Positions 9,881 through 20,379 of a stretch of 64,000 nucleotides of DNA are shown in pieces. The notes beneath the pieces were generated by a model that ran no database searches, was not told where the DNA came from, and saw only the letters and a program-made list of their open reading frames with translations. The stretch lies in contig CM051030.1 of the NCBI GenBank assembly GCA_027627225.1, forward strand, positions 5,991,001 through 6,055,000, written 5' to 3'. Each line of letters begins with the position of its first letter. The first letter of the stretch is position 1. The DNA is from Congeria kusceri. Its lineage: Eukaryota > Mollusca > Bivalvia > Myida > Dreissenidae. Both the position numbers and the translations under genes were made by a program.

Positions 9881-10447
9881 TACACCAACTTGATAATCAG
9901 CATTGTTGATATTGATGATAATGATGATGATGAGGAAGAGGAGGAGCAGCAGAAGGAGGTATGTTAGTTTCATCTCGGCTGGAACATACCCTAGTCGTAG
10001 CATGTAAGTATTAAATTTGACAGAATGGGCGCCAGTATGTCGGCACTTGTTTTGAAATGTTCATACACAGCATTGTCGCCATTTCCGGCCTTTCCTGTTG
10101 GTAGTGTGTGTATAAGCCTTTTTACTGAGTCAGCAGACACATACGCATACGAATATGTAATATTAAAGTTGTATCCTTACTTATTTTTAGCAACTGTCCT
10201 CCACTTTTAGTTAAAATGTAAAATAAACCTGCCATTTCGTTATGAAATTGTGTATTGAACATAAGCTCATATATGACTTTCTGGATTTGCTTTATGATAT
10301 TAACAACACGCTCCTGGAAATACTAATCAAATATATTAGAAGAAAGCCACTCACTTTAATACTATTATGGACACCCAGTCCTATCATATAGGACACATCG
10401 TATAGAAATGCATACAAATTATTGTTCTCTGAAATCTAAACACTATG
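9881..10447. other. Intergenic
   Basis: A GAT/GAG-rich stretch (9905-9960) runs into GAGGTATGTT, which looks like an exon end with a donor, but no protein family is recognisable. Nothing else supported. Confidence 0.3.
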
Positions 10448-10751
10448 ATAGGGAAAAATCAAGGATCAAAAAAGGTACAGGGTGCTGCTAAAAAGGAGCA
10501 GGGTTGAAAGCCAGAGCATTTTGATGACATTTTCTATTGATTTGCTAAATTTAGGGTTTTCATGAGTATAATGCTTCTAATTAAGGTTATTTAGCATAGT
10601 CTATTCATACTTCATATAATATTTGCAAAAATATATTTAATTTCAAAAGATTTTCAGCATTTCTGTGTTGACCAGCCCAGAGGTGCAGCAGGTGGGAACC
10701 AAAAAGGAGCAGGGTGCAGCACCCTTCTATTTCGCTCTAGATCTTTCCCTA
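10448..10751. mobile_element. Candidate small MITE with GGGTGCTGC-type ends
   Basis: The left end (TAGGGAAAAATCAAGG ... AGGGTGCTGC) and the right end read in reverse (TAGGGAAAGATCTAGAG ... AGGGTGCTGC) are similar over ~38 bases. The word AAAAAGGAGCAGGGT appears twice inside. No coding capacity; target duplication not established. Confidence 0.4.
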
Positions 10752-13371
10752 CTTTGAAGTGTGGTATTTTGACTGCATTGACTTTGAATCCAGTTGGGAA
10801 TTAATTTAAACACCGCACTACAAAACAACCGAATCACAGTACTTTATTTTAATTATAAGCATTGCACATATAAATGCATACAAAAAATATATGGTAGTAA
10901 ATATACCAAATGAGTACACATAATTAGATTTCATATTTTATTTAAATGTCACTTCCATGTTTGATTTTAGGAGGAAACTGATATTAAATCGGTATAATTT
11001 GTTAAAAACAATTACAACAAATAAAGGTGATTTACGTTATCACCATTTCATTACACTATATAGAATCATACTGCTTTCTTCATCATTGCAGATACATCAC
11101 TATATAAATACAGTACAATTGGTAATCTTGTAAATAAAGGCATATTTCATGTGTTTCTACTGACTAGATATAACTGAGTACTATCATATTAAGGAAATGT
11201 CATGGCTGGGTTATTTACTTGCCTGTAGAAACAATGATAATGCTAAGTTTCTGATTTCATTAATTCCAAATGTAGCTGCTGGATGTGTCCACACATTTCA
11301 ACATTTTCATATCAGGCACATAAAAATATATGTTTTTTTAAATCACTTCTCAAGTTTTTAAGTGATTATGTGTTTTGAAAATACAATTTCCCTCTTATCA
11401 CATTTTTTAAAATGATGGTTACATTAACATTATACATGTATATAATATAAAAAAATATTTTTTCAAAGTTATAATATACATTTTTATTGGATCAAAGCAT
11501 TATTCAAAGCCGTATAAAAGTTTAACCAGTTATAAAATATATGTGTTTCAAATACATCAATTTTGGTATTGCAAGTTTAGGACAGAGAAGCTGAAAACAG
11601 CTTAAAATGGTCACAGTACATGATGGTAAATTCAAAACTATGTTCCTTTCATTTCGGTTAACACTTTATCTCAGTAATATCGTTATATTTATATAAAACT
11701 GGCAGTCTTTCATCTTTCATTATATCCTTGGATAATATTTGGTTGGTCTGCCAGATTATTTACACTCTAGTCGAGTTTCTAAACTGAAGTTTCTCTTGGG
11801 CTCTTGTCGGGATACAAGTCGCAGCCAGGTTTTAGTATTCTTGTGGAGATTACCATATTAATCACAGACTCGCAAAATTCGGTTCACCTGTAAAAAAGAG
11901 ACCTATGACTAAATTTTAACGAACATTTGTAATGTAATTAAGCATGCTATGTAACTGTAAACTTTACAAAAAGTATAATGCTATTTAGACAATTAGTTGT
12001 ATTTGTTAACAAGATTTATGCCAACTATTTACAGCTTAAGTAATAATATTAATGCTGCAAAAAGCACTAAAGTCAGATTAACTTATGGTAAACTATTAAC
12101 AGAAAACATGAATACAATGAAACAAATGATGTAATAATAATAATAATAATAACAGAAATACTATTGAATTGCATACATTTAATGATTGTATAGAAATTAA
12201 GTAATTGATATACTGAAAAATATCATAATACTTTATGATTATAACATTAACAACATAAATAGTATTATAAATACATTACATTAGAAAAAAATCAGTTATG
12301 ACAAATAAGGACTTTCCATAAGCCAGTAGAAAAAAGCAGTCCGTATTGTGTAGATATTGTCCTTATCTTTATTTGATTCTTCCACAAAACCTTATTTTAT
12401 CAGCATAATTTAACTTAAAATCTGTTTCAATCGTCTGTAAGTCTAGTTTCGCTTTCAGTTTGGACAGTTTGTAAACACTAGAATCAGTTTCGATATCGGA
12501 TTATAATTTTTTGAAATTATGTTTGCAAAGTAAGCATTATAGTTAACAGGTCAAGATGCCTATATAATATACATCTACTTTCCTATTTTATCATCGTTTC
12601 GACATAAAATGTGGTGCTATTTCAACGCGCGTCGTGTATAGTCTTATAACACAGGCGGATCACGCGTTGGGTGTATCAAGCTAGGATGGCTCCGTGATAG
12701 ACTAGAGCTGTATCTTACGGAGCATTCCGGAGATATTCGATGTATCACGATTGCAAACTCCTCACAGCGGTTACTTCCCCTATCGGTTAACGGTAACCAC
12801 TGCTATCACAACTAAAATCCTTCCAGATCTGGAAGGATTACGTGTTTGTCACTTTTACTTATTTAATGCAATTTTCTACGTAATTGGACTTTTTTATATA
12901 TCGTTTGCAGTCAATAATGAAAACAAGAACAAGAAAATAACTAATTAAAACAATAAATAATATCTAGACGATTTAAATCGATCATCATCACTTGGTTTGT
13001 TATGACGGCAGGGATTTGATTAGAGCTATGCTCGGAACCAGTCAAATCTCTGCGCAGAGGTTGCTGACAGACAGGTAGTCGGTAGGCCATACTATAAATA
13101 GATGGTAATGTTATTACCACTATACTACGACACTTTACTCACCTCCATTTGGAGGAATTATGAGTCCGACGTAAAGAAGTCCGCGGAGGAATGGCGATTT
13201 TGTATAAATCCATATTATAATCATACTATATCATTATAAAGTAATTGTAAATACTTCATCTGATTAATATTGGTATTAACCTTGAGAATCCAATGAGAAT
13301 CCAATGAATCAAATTAATATTATGACTGACTTTGTAGTATGTACTTTCACTTTCGGTTTTAATCGAGCAGC
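10752..13371. other. Long AT-rich intergenic stretch
   Basis: Contains an (AAT)n tract near 12131-12153 and many short AT repeats. I see no exon, RNA gene or element ends that I can support. Confidence 0.45.
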
Positions 13372-13897
13372 ATGGACGAATTGATAGAACGTGTGTCAAA
13401 GGAAATTGGGTTTGTAGATCCACTTAAAGAGTGTCAGACGGAATGTCTGAGGTATGTTTTGGACAAACGTGATATAATGGCTATTTTGCCCACTGGGTAT
13501 GTAAAGAGTTTAATCTTTCAAGTGGCCCCATTTGCATTGAAAGCAAAATACAACAGAAAATCATCTGTGTGTCTAATATTGACTCCGTTAAATAGTATAA
13601 TGATGGATCAAATAAACTATGAGGAAACAGAAATAAGCGCATGCTGTTGGACTATAACTGTCGAAGTGGTTAGACCCCAGCCGAAGTTGAAGACAGTTTT
13701 GACGAGGAAGACGCGGATGCTCAAAGTATTGTTGATGTGCCTCTGGATGACATTATCAAAGGAAAATAAACATTGGTATATGCCCATCCAGAAGCACTTC
13801 TGAGCACTTCAAGTGGAACCTCTCTATTAAGTGCATTAGAAAGAGATGAAATTATTTCATGCATTGCAATAGATGAAGCACACATGATCCTTGAATG
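13372..13897 (+). pseudogene. RecQ-like DEAH helicase, decayed 5' exon
   Basis: The ATG opens 'MDELIERVSKEIGFVDPLKE', then 'LKECQTECLRYVLDKRDIMA' and a Walker A-like 'ILPTGYVKSLIFQ' in which the P-loop Gly before Lys is Val. Motif Ia 'LILTPLNSIMMDQ' follows. Near 13.61 kb the homologous frame shifts and continues as 'MLLDYNCRSG', with in-frame stops (TAG ~13669, TAA ~13768), through 'YAHPEALLS' and the DEAH box 'CIAIDEAHMILEW'. The exon ends at a good donor TG|GTAAGTG (13898). No following exon with the other helicase motifs was found. The altered P-loop, shift and stops point to a pseudogene, possibly from a repeated helicase family. Confidence 0.7.
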
Positions 13898-13898
13898 G

Positions 13899-15544
13899 TA
13901 AGTGCACGTGCACTAATTGTTTACATTCTAAATAGCTCCTCACAATTACAATCAGGGGTGTTCCCAGTGTTGTTTTTTTGTAAGCTTGAGTTCTAGTGTT
14001 CGAACCACAAAAGGCAAGATCTCATTACCACTCAAAATAGACATCAGTACTGATTCTTACCCATGAAACAGACTTTAAAATGGATGGCTGTAAGGTTTGA
14101 TATTTTTCCATAATTGTGCAGGAACAAGAATCTTAGACGACGGACCATTAAACACCTTTTCTCAGCTTGTCTCGAAGTGCACAGAAGTTAAGTTTTTGGC
14201 AATATCACAGTTTTCAGAACCATTAACATCATCCTCAGATCATCACCAGCACCACCACCACTACCAGCACAACTTCCACCTCCACCATCTTCATTGTGAT
14301 TTATTTTGTTAACTGTATAAAATTCCAAAAGTAATTCTTATCATTTTTCAACATTATTGGTAAAAAAGCAAGAACACAACAATAGCATTTGAAACACATT
14401 TAATTTTTCTAATATATTCTAAACAAAAATACAGAGCAGCAAAACGAATACCTAATAACATCATAATATACTAATATAAGTTAACTTACAATACAATAAT
14501 AAAAATACAAGATTCACAACATCAATAATGTAAATAAAGGTTGGATGAAACAAGTTGAGGGTCTGCATCAGTGCCTAATTGGAAAATCAATGAAAAACTA
14601 AGAGAACATACTAAAACATGAATACTCTGTTAAATAGAAGGAATATTTTGACACTATTAGTATTATTATTCACAATTTTAAAATGTCAGCCACAATTAAG
14701 GTAAATGTAAAGCACAAATAACAATGACCCATTCACAATGTCTCAAGATTGTAAATTCTGAAAATGATCATCAGATTAGCTAAAAACCTGTAATTTAATA
14801 GCTAAGTTTTAAGACATCTATTTCTAAACATTGATTATTCCATAATAAACACTCAACAAAAGTTATTACAGCATCAGTTGAATTGGAAATTCCTGTATTT
14901 TTGTTATAGACAAAACACCAAAAAGAAATTTTTGTCTTTTAATGATTTATAAGAATTATAGCTTGTAATATCAGCATTTTATACAAAAATAGTGGAAAAA
15001 ATACCATAACACAGGAGAAATAAGTTGTTACTGCACTTTTCTTACCTTGGTGTGTTATAACTTTAACCAAGTATCAGTTATTTCTTGGAATAACAAGTAT
15101 GAATGAACGCCACAATGTTTGTATTAAGGCAAATTCAGTAAAAAATGAAAAGAAACAATAATAACAAATAAGTTGATTATTTGTCAGTGGTCAAGACTTT
15201 CTTAAGTAAATAAAAAAAACATCACTGCATTTGTTTTAATGAAAATTGGTCCTATGGACATATAAATAAATTGATAGTTATTTCAAGTAACTGTACTCTC
15301 TTAGTGGATTTAAGTATGGTACTTAATTTTTATGCCCCCATGAATTATAGGAATTGCACTTGTCCTTATGTCCCGAAGCTTCTGTACTCAATTCCTCTTT
15401 AAAGGCTGGGTGGATTTGGTTCAAACTTTCACAGCTGAATAAACTAAATATGTAATGATCGTAATGGACACAATTTTGATATAAACATGATAAGTGTATT
15501 ATTTGCTGCGACAAATTTTGGCAGAACTATTGTCAGTTTTTCGA
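13899..15544. other. Intron/intergenic AT-rich stretch
   Basis: A CAC/CAT-rich tract at 14237-14295 gives a spurious His-rich frame. Nothing else recognised. Confidence 0.4.
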
Positions 15545-15666
15545 CAGACCAGGGTGCTGAGCCTCACCTCCGCTGGCTTGCTCTGCACGCCCTTCTGCGT
15601 CACACCGCTCACACGGATCAGAAAATGGCACTGGAACTGGAGGTCGTAGATCTCAAACCTTGGCAC
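15545..15666 (-). pseudogene. Fibronectin-III-like exon, truncated duplicate
   Basis: On the minus strand, after an acceptor-like TTATCTGGCAG, it encodes 'VPRFEIYDLQFQCHFLIRVS' and 'KGVQSKPAEVRL', nearly identical to the exon at 16034-16211. Similarity stops near 15545, before the donor site, so the 3' third of the exon is missing and the frame runs into unrelated sequence. It looks like a partial tandem copy. Confidence 0.6.
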
Positions 15667-15870
15667 CTGCCAGATAAGAAACACTGTACATTATATTACA
15701 GGATAATCACGAGTTGAATAGTCATGGGCACTGTGCACATAGAAAGTGCACATACTAATGCCAGTTACTGACAACTACCCTACATGAATCAGAGGTAGGG
15801 GGAGAATGGCAGTAGAGATAATGTCATTTTCCTGACAGACAAAACATCCATCTGCAGTTCACCAGCTCAC

Positions 15871-15899
15871 CTGACTGTGGATGGTGGGGCAGGGACCTA
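15871..15899 (-). other. Exon 3'-end relic (FN3-like cluster)
   Basis: The minus-strand words CCATCCACAGTCAG|GTGAGCTGG repeat the donor end of the full exon at 16034 (AACAGTCAG|GTGAGCTGG). A third, weaker version (GACAGTCAG|GTTAAG) lies at about 15956-15975. Confidence 0.45.
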
Positions 15900-16033
15900 A
15901 CCAAAATGTTTAAGACAAATTACACTGACATATACAGGTTAGTTTGCCACTTAACCTGACTGTCTGGGACATATTGAACACGTACGAATTACACTGACAT
16001 ATTCATGATAGAATATCAAATTCGCCAGCTCAC

Positions 16034-16211
16034 CTGACTGTTGGGGGCACTCTGGTGGCACACTGTTCCCTTTCACCGGTATCATCTCACAGACTGGGGT
16101 GCGGAGCCTCACCTCCGTCGGCTTGCTCTGTACGCCCTTCCGTGTCACACCACTCACACGGATCAGAAAATGGCACTGGTACTGGAGGTCGTAGATCTCA
16201 AACTTTGGCAC
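16034..16211 (-). CDS. Fibronectin-III-like exon of an unidentified gene
   Basis: A 178-bp exon flanked by acceptor TCCGGCAG| and donor CAACAGTCAG|GTGAGC. It encodes 'VPKFEIYDLQYQCHFLIRVS', then 'GVTRKGVQSKPTEVRLRTPV', the second half of a fibronectin type III fold: the 'Y.F.VRV.....G.S.P..VRLRT' strand pattern. FN3 exons occur in surface receptors and matrix proteins. No signal peptide, membrane segment or further confident exon is seen in the window, so it is either an isolated exon of a gene reaching outside the recognised parts or a relic. The repeated copies at 15.5-15.97 kb show local tandem duplication. Confidence 0.6.
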
Positions 16212-16261
16212 CTGCCGGATAAGAAACGTTGTATGTTATATTACAGGATAATCAAGTGCTG

Positions 16262-17505
16262 AATAGTCATGAAAAGTCCTATGTATCCAGTAATCGAAGC
16301 TGTCGGGTTTATGCGAATGTATTGGCGAATCAACATGATAACATATATACATGAACACAACATGGTAATATATGCGCATCGAACATATAACACACTCAGT
16401 TTCATTTGTCTGGCACATTAAACACTGTAAACTGACATTTACAAATTAAAATTTACTGTAAAAGAATAAACACACAGGAATGTTTTAGTTATCAATCCAT
16501 TTTTTATTTCCTTGTACATGAAAAAAAGATATGAGCAATTTTTGTTTTTTTACAGTTTATCTATAATTACAAAATAATGGTAAAATGATTTATTTTGTTA
16601 AGTTTCATGACTTTTGCACTTTGAAATTATTTTAGTGCAAAATGTCAAGTTGATAAGACAAGTATTTTATTTGATATTTATAATATTTAGAGTAGACAAG
16701 GCATTTTGTATATTTATTATCACTATCATTTATTCAGTGTTAACATTCAAACATGATATGAGATATGTTACAACAGATATACATTTGCAATTGTATTTCT
16801 TAAAAAAATACATCTAAATAAGCCAAGGAGACGAATAAAAAAATTCTCTAAATAACATAGTTTTTATTGTCTTATCTAATTAGGGCCTAATGTAATTTAT
16901 TGTTAAACATTTTAACTAAATCAGTGACTCATTGATAGATTGAGGTATGGCGGGCGGATGATCTTTTATTAATAATAATAGTAACATAATACAAACATTA
17001 CTCAATATAACGTTCAGGGGGCGAAACTACCAAGGGAGAATTTAACTAAAACTAACCAAGCCCAAGGTCGAAACTGGTTGGGAGCGAAACAACCTGATAC
17101 CGCACATAGAGGTGTTTCTCCAAATATTCATCAGAATTACATATAAATATTTGAAAACAAACTACAATTAACGAGTAAATAAACAATATATGGAGTGCAG
17201 GTCACACATGATAGATAAATTCATATGTTTTCCTTTTTTACCTTCTTAACTCATGTGATCTTCAACTTCTTGACGCCATGTTTAAAAAGTAGTGCGTTCC
17301 CATCATCCTTAGCGTGGGTTTACACAGGTCAGTAAAGACCGGTGTGTACACAACGGTCGGTAGGCGTGTTGTAGGAGGTTTAAAGACGCTTTACGCTTTT
17401 CCCGTAATCCAATAGAAAGATTCTTGATACTCTAGTCGATACTCAGTTTTGTCACGAGTTTAACTGGCGTGTTTTAATCAAAGTCATTGATATACACATC
17501 TTAAC
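16262..17505. other. Upstream region of the intact FkbM-like gene
   Basis: AT-rich up to 17.3 kb, with a small 'GGCGAAAC' repeated motif at 17019-17090. The last 190 bases are GC-richer and could hold the promoter, but no TATA box or initiator is convincing. Confidence 0.35.
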
Positions 17506-18411
17506 ATGTTTGCAAGCTGGAATAAAACGTTACGAGCGTTTGTAACGGGATTCTGTATTTGTGCATTTTTCTTCTACGTCGCATTTATGGCTTCAAAATC
17601 AACACAGACAAGCGTAGATAGTTTGACCGCTCCCAGAAGGAATAGCGGTACCATCGGTTACAGAGACGATGGGCAGGGAGCTATAAATCCAAGTTTAACT
17701 GCTGCCATGAGAGTCAGTGAACACATTCGACAAATACTGATGCATGGGAACGGCAGTTATAATTTGAACCCGGATCTACGGACCAAGGACAGTTTTTCCC
17801 AATATGGACAAGATAAGTACCTAAACAACCACTTTGGTACGAAAACGAATGGATTCTTTGTTGAAATAGGCGCGTATGATGGGCAGTCACTATCAAACAC
17901 TTTATTTCTGGAAATGAAGAAAAACTGGACGGGACTCTTGATTGAAGCCAACCCTTACATGTTTTCAAAAATAGCCTCGGTAAACAGGAATTGTTATGTT
18001 ATTAATTGCTGTCTTGGATACACAAATACCTCACTGACATTCACTCTCGCCGGGGTGATTTCTAGTGCAGATGCGCTCATAACTACACGGCACAGAAACA
18101 GAATCAACAACGCAAGGGCAGAGTTTCGTAATGACAATCATTATAATGAATCTGTCACAGTGCAGTGTTACTCTTTGTTAGACATTCTGAATGTTATTGG
18201 AACAAGAAAGGTGGATTACTTCTCATTGGATGTAGAAGGCGCGGAATTGTACATTCTGGAGTCCATAGACTGGAATAAAATTGACATTGATGTGTTCACC
18301 GTAGAAACAGATCAGCACAGAGACGAAATTCTATCGTTCATGAAAGACCACGGATATAAGTGGCTTACACACTTAACTGGAGATGACATTTTTAGCAAAC
18401 AACGCAACTAA
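17506..18411 (+). CDS. FkbM/Star-like methyltransferase-domain type II membrane protein
   Basis: A 301-aa protein from ATG 17506, intronless. Residues 11-29 (AFVTGFCICAFFFYVAFMA) form one hydrophobic segment after a short basic N-terminus, typical of a Golgi/ER type II protein. A ~60-residue linker leads to 'FSQYGQDKYL' (97-106), SAM-binding-like motif I 'GFFVEIGAYDGQSLS' (116-130), acidic 'LLIEANP' (144-150), and the FkbM signature 'VDYFSLDVEGAELYILESID' (236-255), ending with 'VFTVETDQ'. Sequons at Asn82, Asn174 and Asn214 fit a luminal domain. FkbM (PF05050) enzymes methylate sugars or small molecules. In animals the domain also occurs in Star, which handles EGFR-ligand trafficking, so catalysis should not be assumed. 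The frame is undisturbed, unlike its paralogue at 1.0-1.9 kb. Confidence 0.9.
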   Translation: MFASWNKTLRAFVTGFCICAFFFYVAFMASKSTQTSVDSLTAPRRNSGTIGYRDDGQGAINPSLTAAMRVSEHIRQILMHGNGSYNLNPDLRTKDSFSQYGQDKYLNNHFGTKTNGFFVEIGAYDGQSLSNTLFLEMKKNWTGLLIEANPYMFSKIASVNRNCYVINCCLGYTNTSLTFTLAGVISSADALITTRHRNRINNARAEFRNDNHYNESVTVQCYSLLDILNVIGTRKVDYFSLDVEGAELYILESIDWNKIDIDVFTVETDQHRDEILSFMKDHGYKWLTHLTGDDIFSKQRN

Positions 18412-18551
18412 AGCAACGCTATTTTACCTATATTTGCAAGTATTGATATGACTTCTCAAGAATTCAACATACTAGCTATCACATCCCATCATGCGCTGTG
18501 CCTTTCTCAAATCATTGTAACTGCCATGAATAACTTAGTAAAAAGGCATGT

Positions 18552-18557
18552 AATAAA
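18552..18557 (+). terminator. Candidate polyadenylation signal of the FkbM-like gene
   Basis: AATAAA about 140 bases after the stop codon, the first canonical hexamer on this strand. Confidence 0.45.
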
Positions 18558-19011
18558 CAAAATTATTTCCTTTAAAGAATCTGTTTACAGTTGTTCTTAT
18601 TTTTGAAAAATGTCATACGATGTTTTAAATGCGAAAACTTTAGCATTTTGACTAAATAACGCAAAATTATATCGAGAAAAGCATAGAAAAGAGAAAACTT
18701 GGAAAGTAACGTGGACGCAAACCTAATAATTCTAAGTGAAAACTCAACACTGCTAACCACTGGTAAGACATATTTGTATACATTCAATTTTTTATCGCAC
18801 GTGACACACGTATCTTGATCAAGTAAACAGACATTACATTGGTAATGTTCATATTAAATCGTTATGCAACACAAACGCTTTATATAATTATTCATTTTAA
18901 TTGTTGAAATTTCATTTACGACACGATTTTTGGCCAATATGCGTAACATAATATTTATTTGGCATAAAACAGCACATTGCATATTCATAGCCAATACATA
19001 AAATAATAGTG
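18558..19011. other. Intergenic
   Basis: AT-rich, nothing recognised. Confidence 0.4.
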
Positions 19012-20379
19012 AACAAGAGGGCCATGATGGCTCACCTGAGAACTGGTACAGATGCAGACCATACTGTTATGACAGGTTTAAAAAGTAAGGTATCTGAACA
19101 ATACGCGGGGGGGGGGGGGGGGGGTAGGATTAAATTTGATTTAAAACATCGGTTAGTGCAATGGGCTAACCAAAGTATCAGTTGGGTAGTGGATGTGCGT
19201 TTTGTTTTGCTAATGGTTCTCAAATAATGTTTCTCGATATTCTTACCTGACCTTTTTTCGTTAAATCATTGACAATTCTGGAAAATTCAGAAACAGTAGA
19301 TTTTGGTGTCTTTTCACAAACAATTTTGGAGAACTAGTTGCAATGCGATAGTTGCGATGGCTGTGCTATAAGGTAAAGTCTTGCAGTTTCTTTGATAATT
19401 TTCTGTCCAATGATGATAAATGACGTTAATGCAGGCTCTGAAGACATCAATGTTGCATTGAATCAAAAATCGTGTGTGCAAGCCAATCATTGATAACTTT
19501 TTGATGTTTTTTTTCCTAACACAAGGGGCAATAGGGGCAATAACCCTGGTGTTTCTGGCCCGATCATGCTTATATTCGAATTCAATTGTAGTATTACGTT
19601 CATAGGCAAACTGTACACGACTGGTTAAGATTGGATGAAAAATGAAGTCTCTATCCTGAATAATGTCCATGTTTGCATATTTTTTTCACAAACAAAGGTC
19701 AATAACTCTGGTGTTTCTGGCCCAATCATGCTTATATTCGACTTCACCTTTAATCTTATGGTCATACACAAACTATGCAAGATTGGTGAAGATAGGATGA
19801 AAAATGAGGTCTCTATCCTGAACAATGTCCTTTTTTGCATATTTTTTTCACAAACAAAGAGCAATAAATGTGGTGTTTCTTGTCCGATCTTGCTTATACT
19901 CGACTTCAACTGTAACTCCATGGTAATAGACAAACAGTGCAAGATTGGCGAAGATTGGATGAAAAATGAAGTCTCTATACTGAATAATGTCCATTTTCGT
20001 ATACTTTTTTAATAAACAAAGGGCGATAACTCTGGTGCTTGACACACGATTTGGCCCATTTTTGGCGTCTGCTGAGATCTAATGGTCATACAAAGTCTAT
20101 ACTTTGGAAAAGGGCATTTTTGCACTTTTTCGCATGAAAAAGGGGCAATAACTATGGTGTTTCTGGTGTGATCTTACCCAATAACAATCACATCCGAGAT
20201 TGTATGATCATACACAAACTGTGCAAGCTAGGTCAAGATTGAATAAAAAATGTAGTCTTTATCGCGATAACGGTCCAAATTGTTGACGCTATACGGACGA
20301 CAGACGATGGACGACGGACGACGCCGGAGAGGTCCCTGTTACAATAGCTCACCGAGCACTTCGTGCTAAGGTGAGCTAA
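19012..20379 (+). mobile_element. Pearl/HINE-like element, copy 1
   Basis: Begins AACAAGAGGGCCATGATGG and ends with a hairpin (AGCTCACCGAGCAC-TTC-GTGCTAAGGTGAGCT) followed by a terminal CTAA. The core is a degenerate tandem array of ~160 bp: the word GGTGTTTCTGGCCCGATC or a variant recurs near 19550, 19709, 19873 and 20157, with 'GATGAAAAATGAAGTCTCTA' between. The design (short palindromes at both ends, ~160-bp core units, CTRR-like 3' terminus with a hairpin) resembles bivalve 'pearl' / Helentron-associated elements; this is inference from architecture. A run of 19 G lies near 19107. Open frames inside are repeat artefacts. Confidence 0.75.

Noticed and set aside
9905..9966. Acidic exon ending at a GTATGT donor
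   Set aside because: Composition is a GAT/GAG microsatellite and no flanking exon or family could be found.
14097..14312. 71-aa frame with His-rich end
   Set aside because: His run comes from a CAC/CAT microsatellite; no homology recognised.
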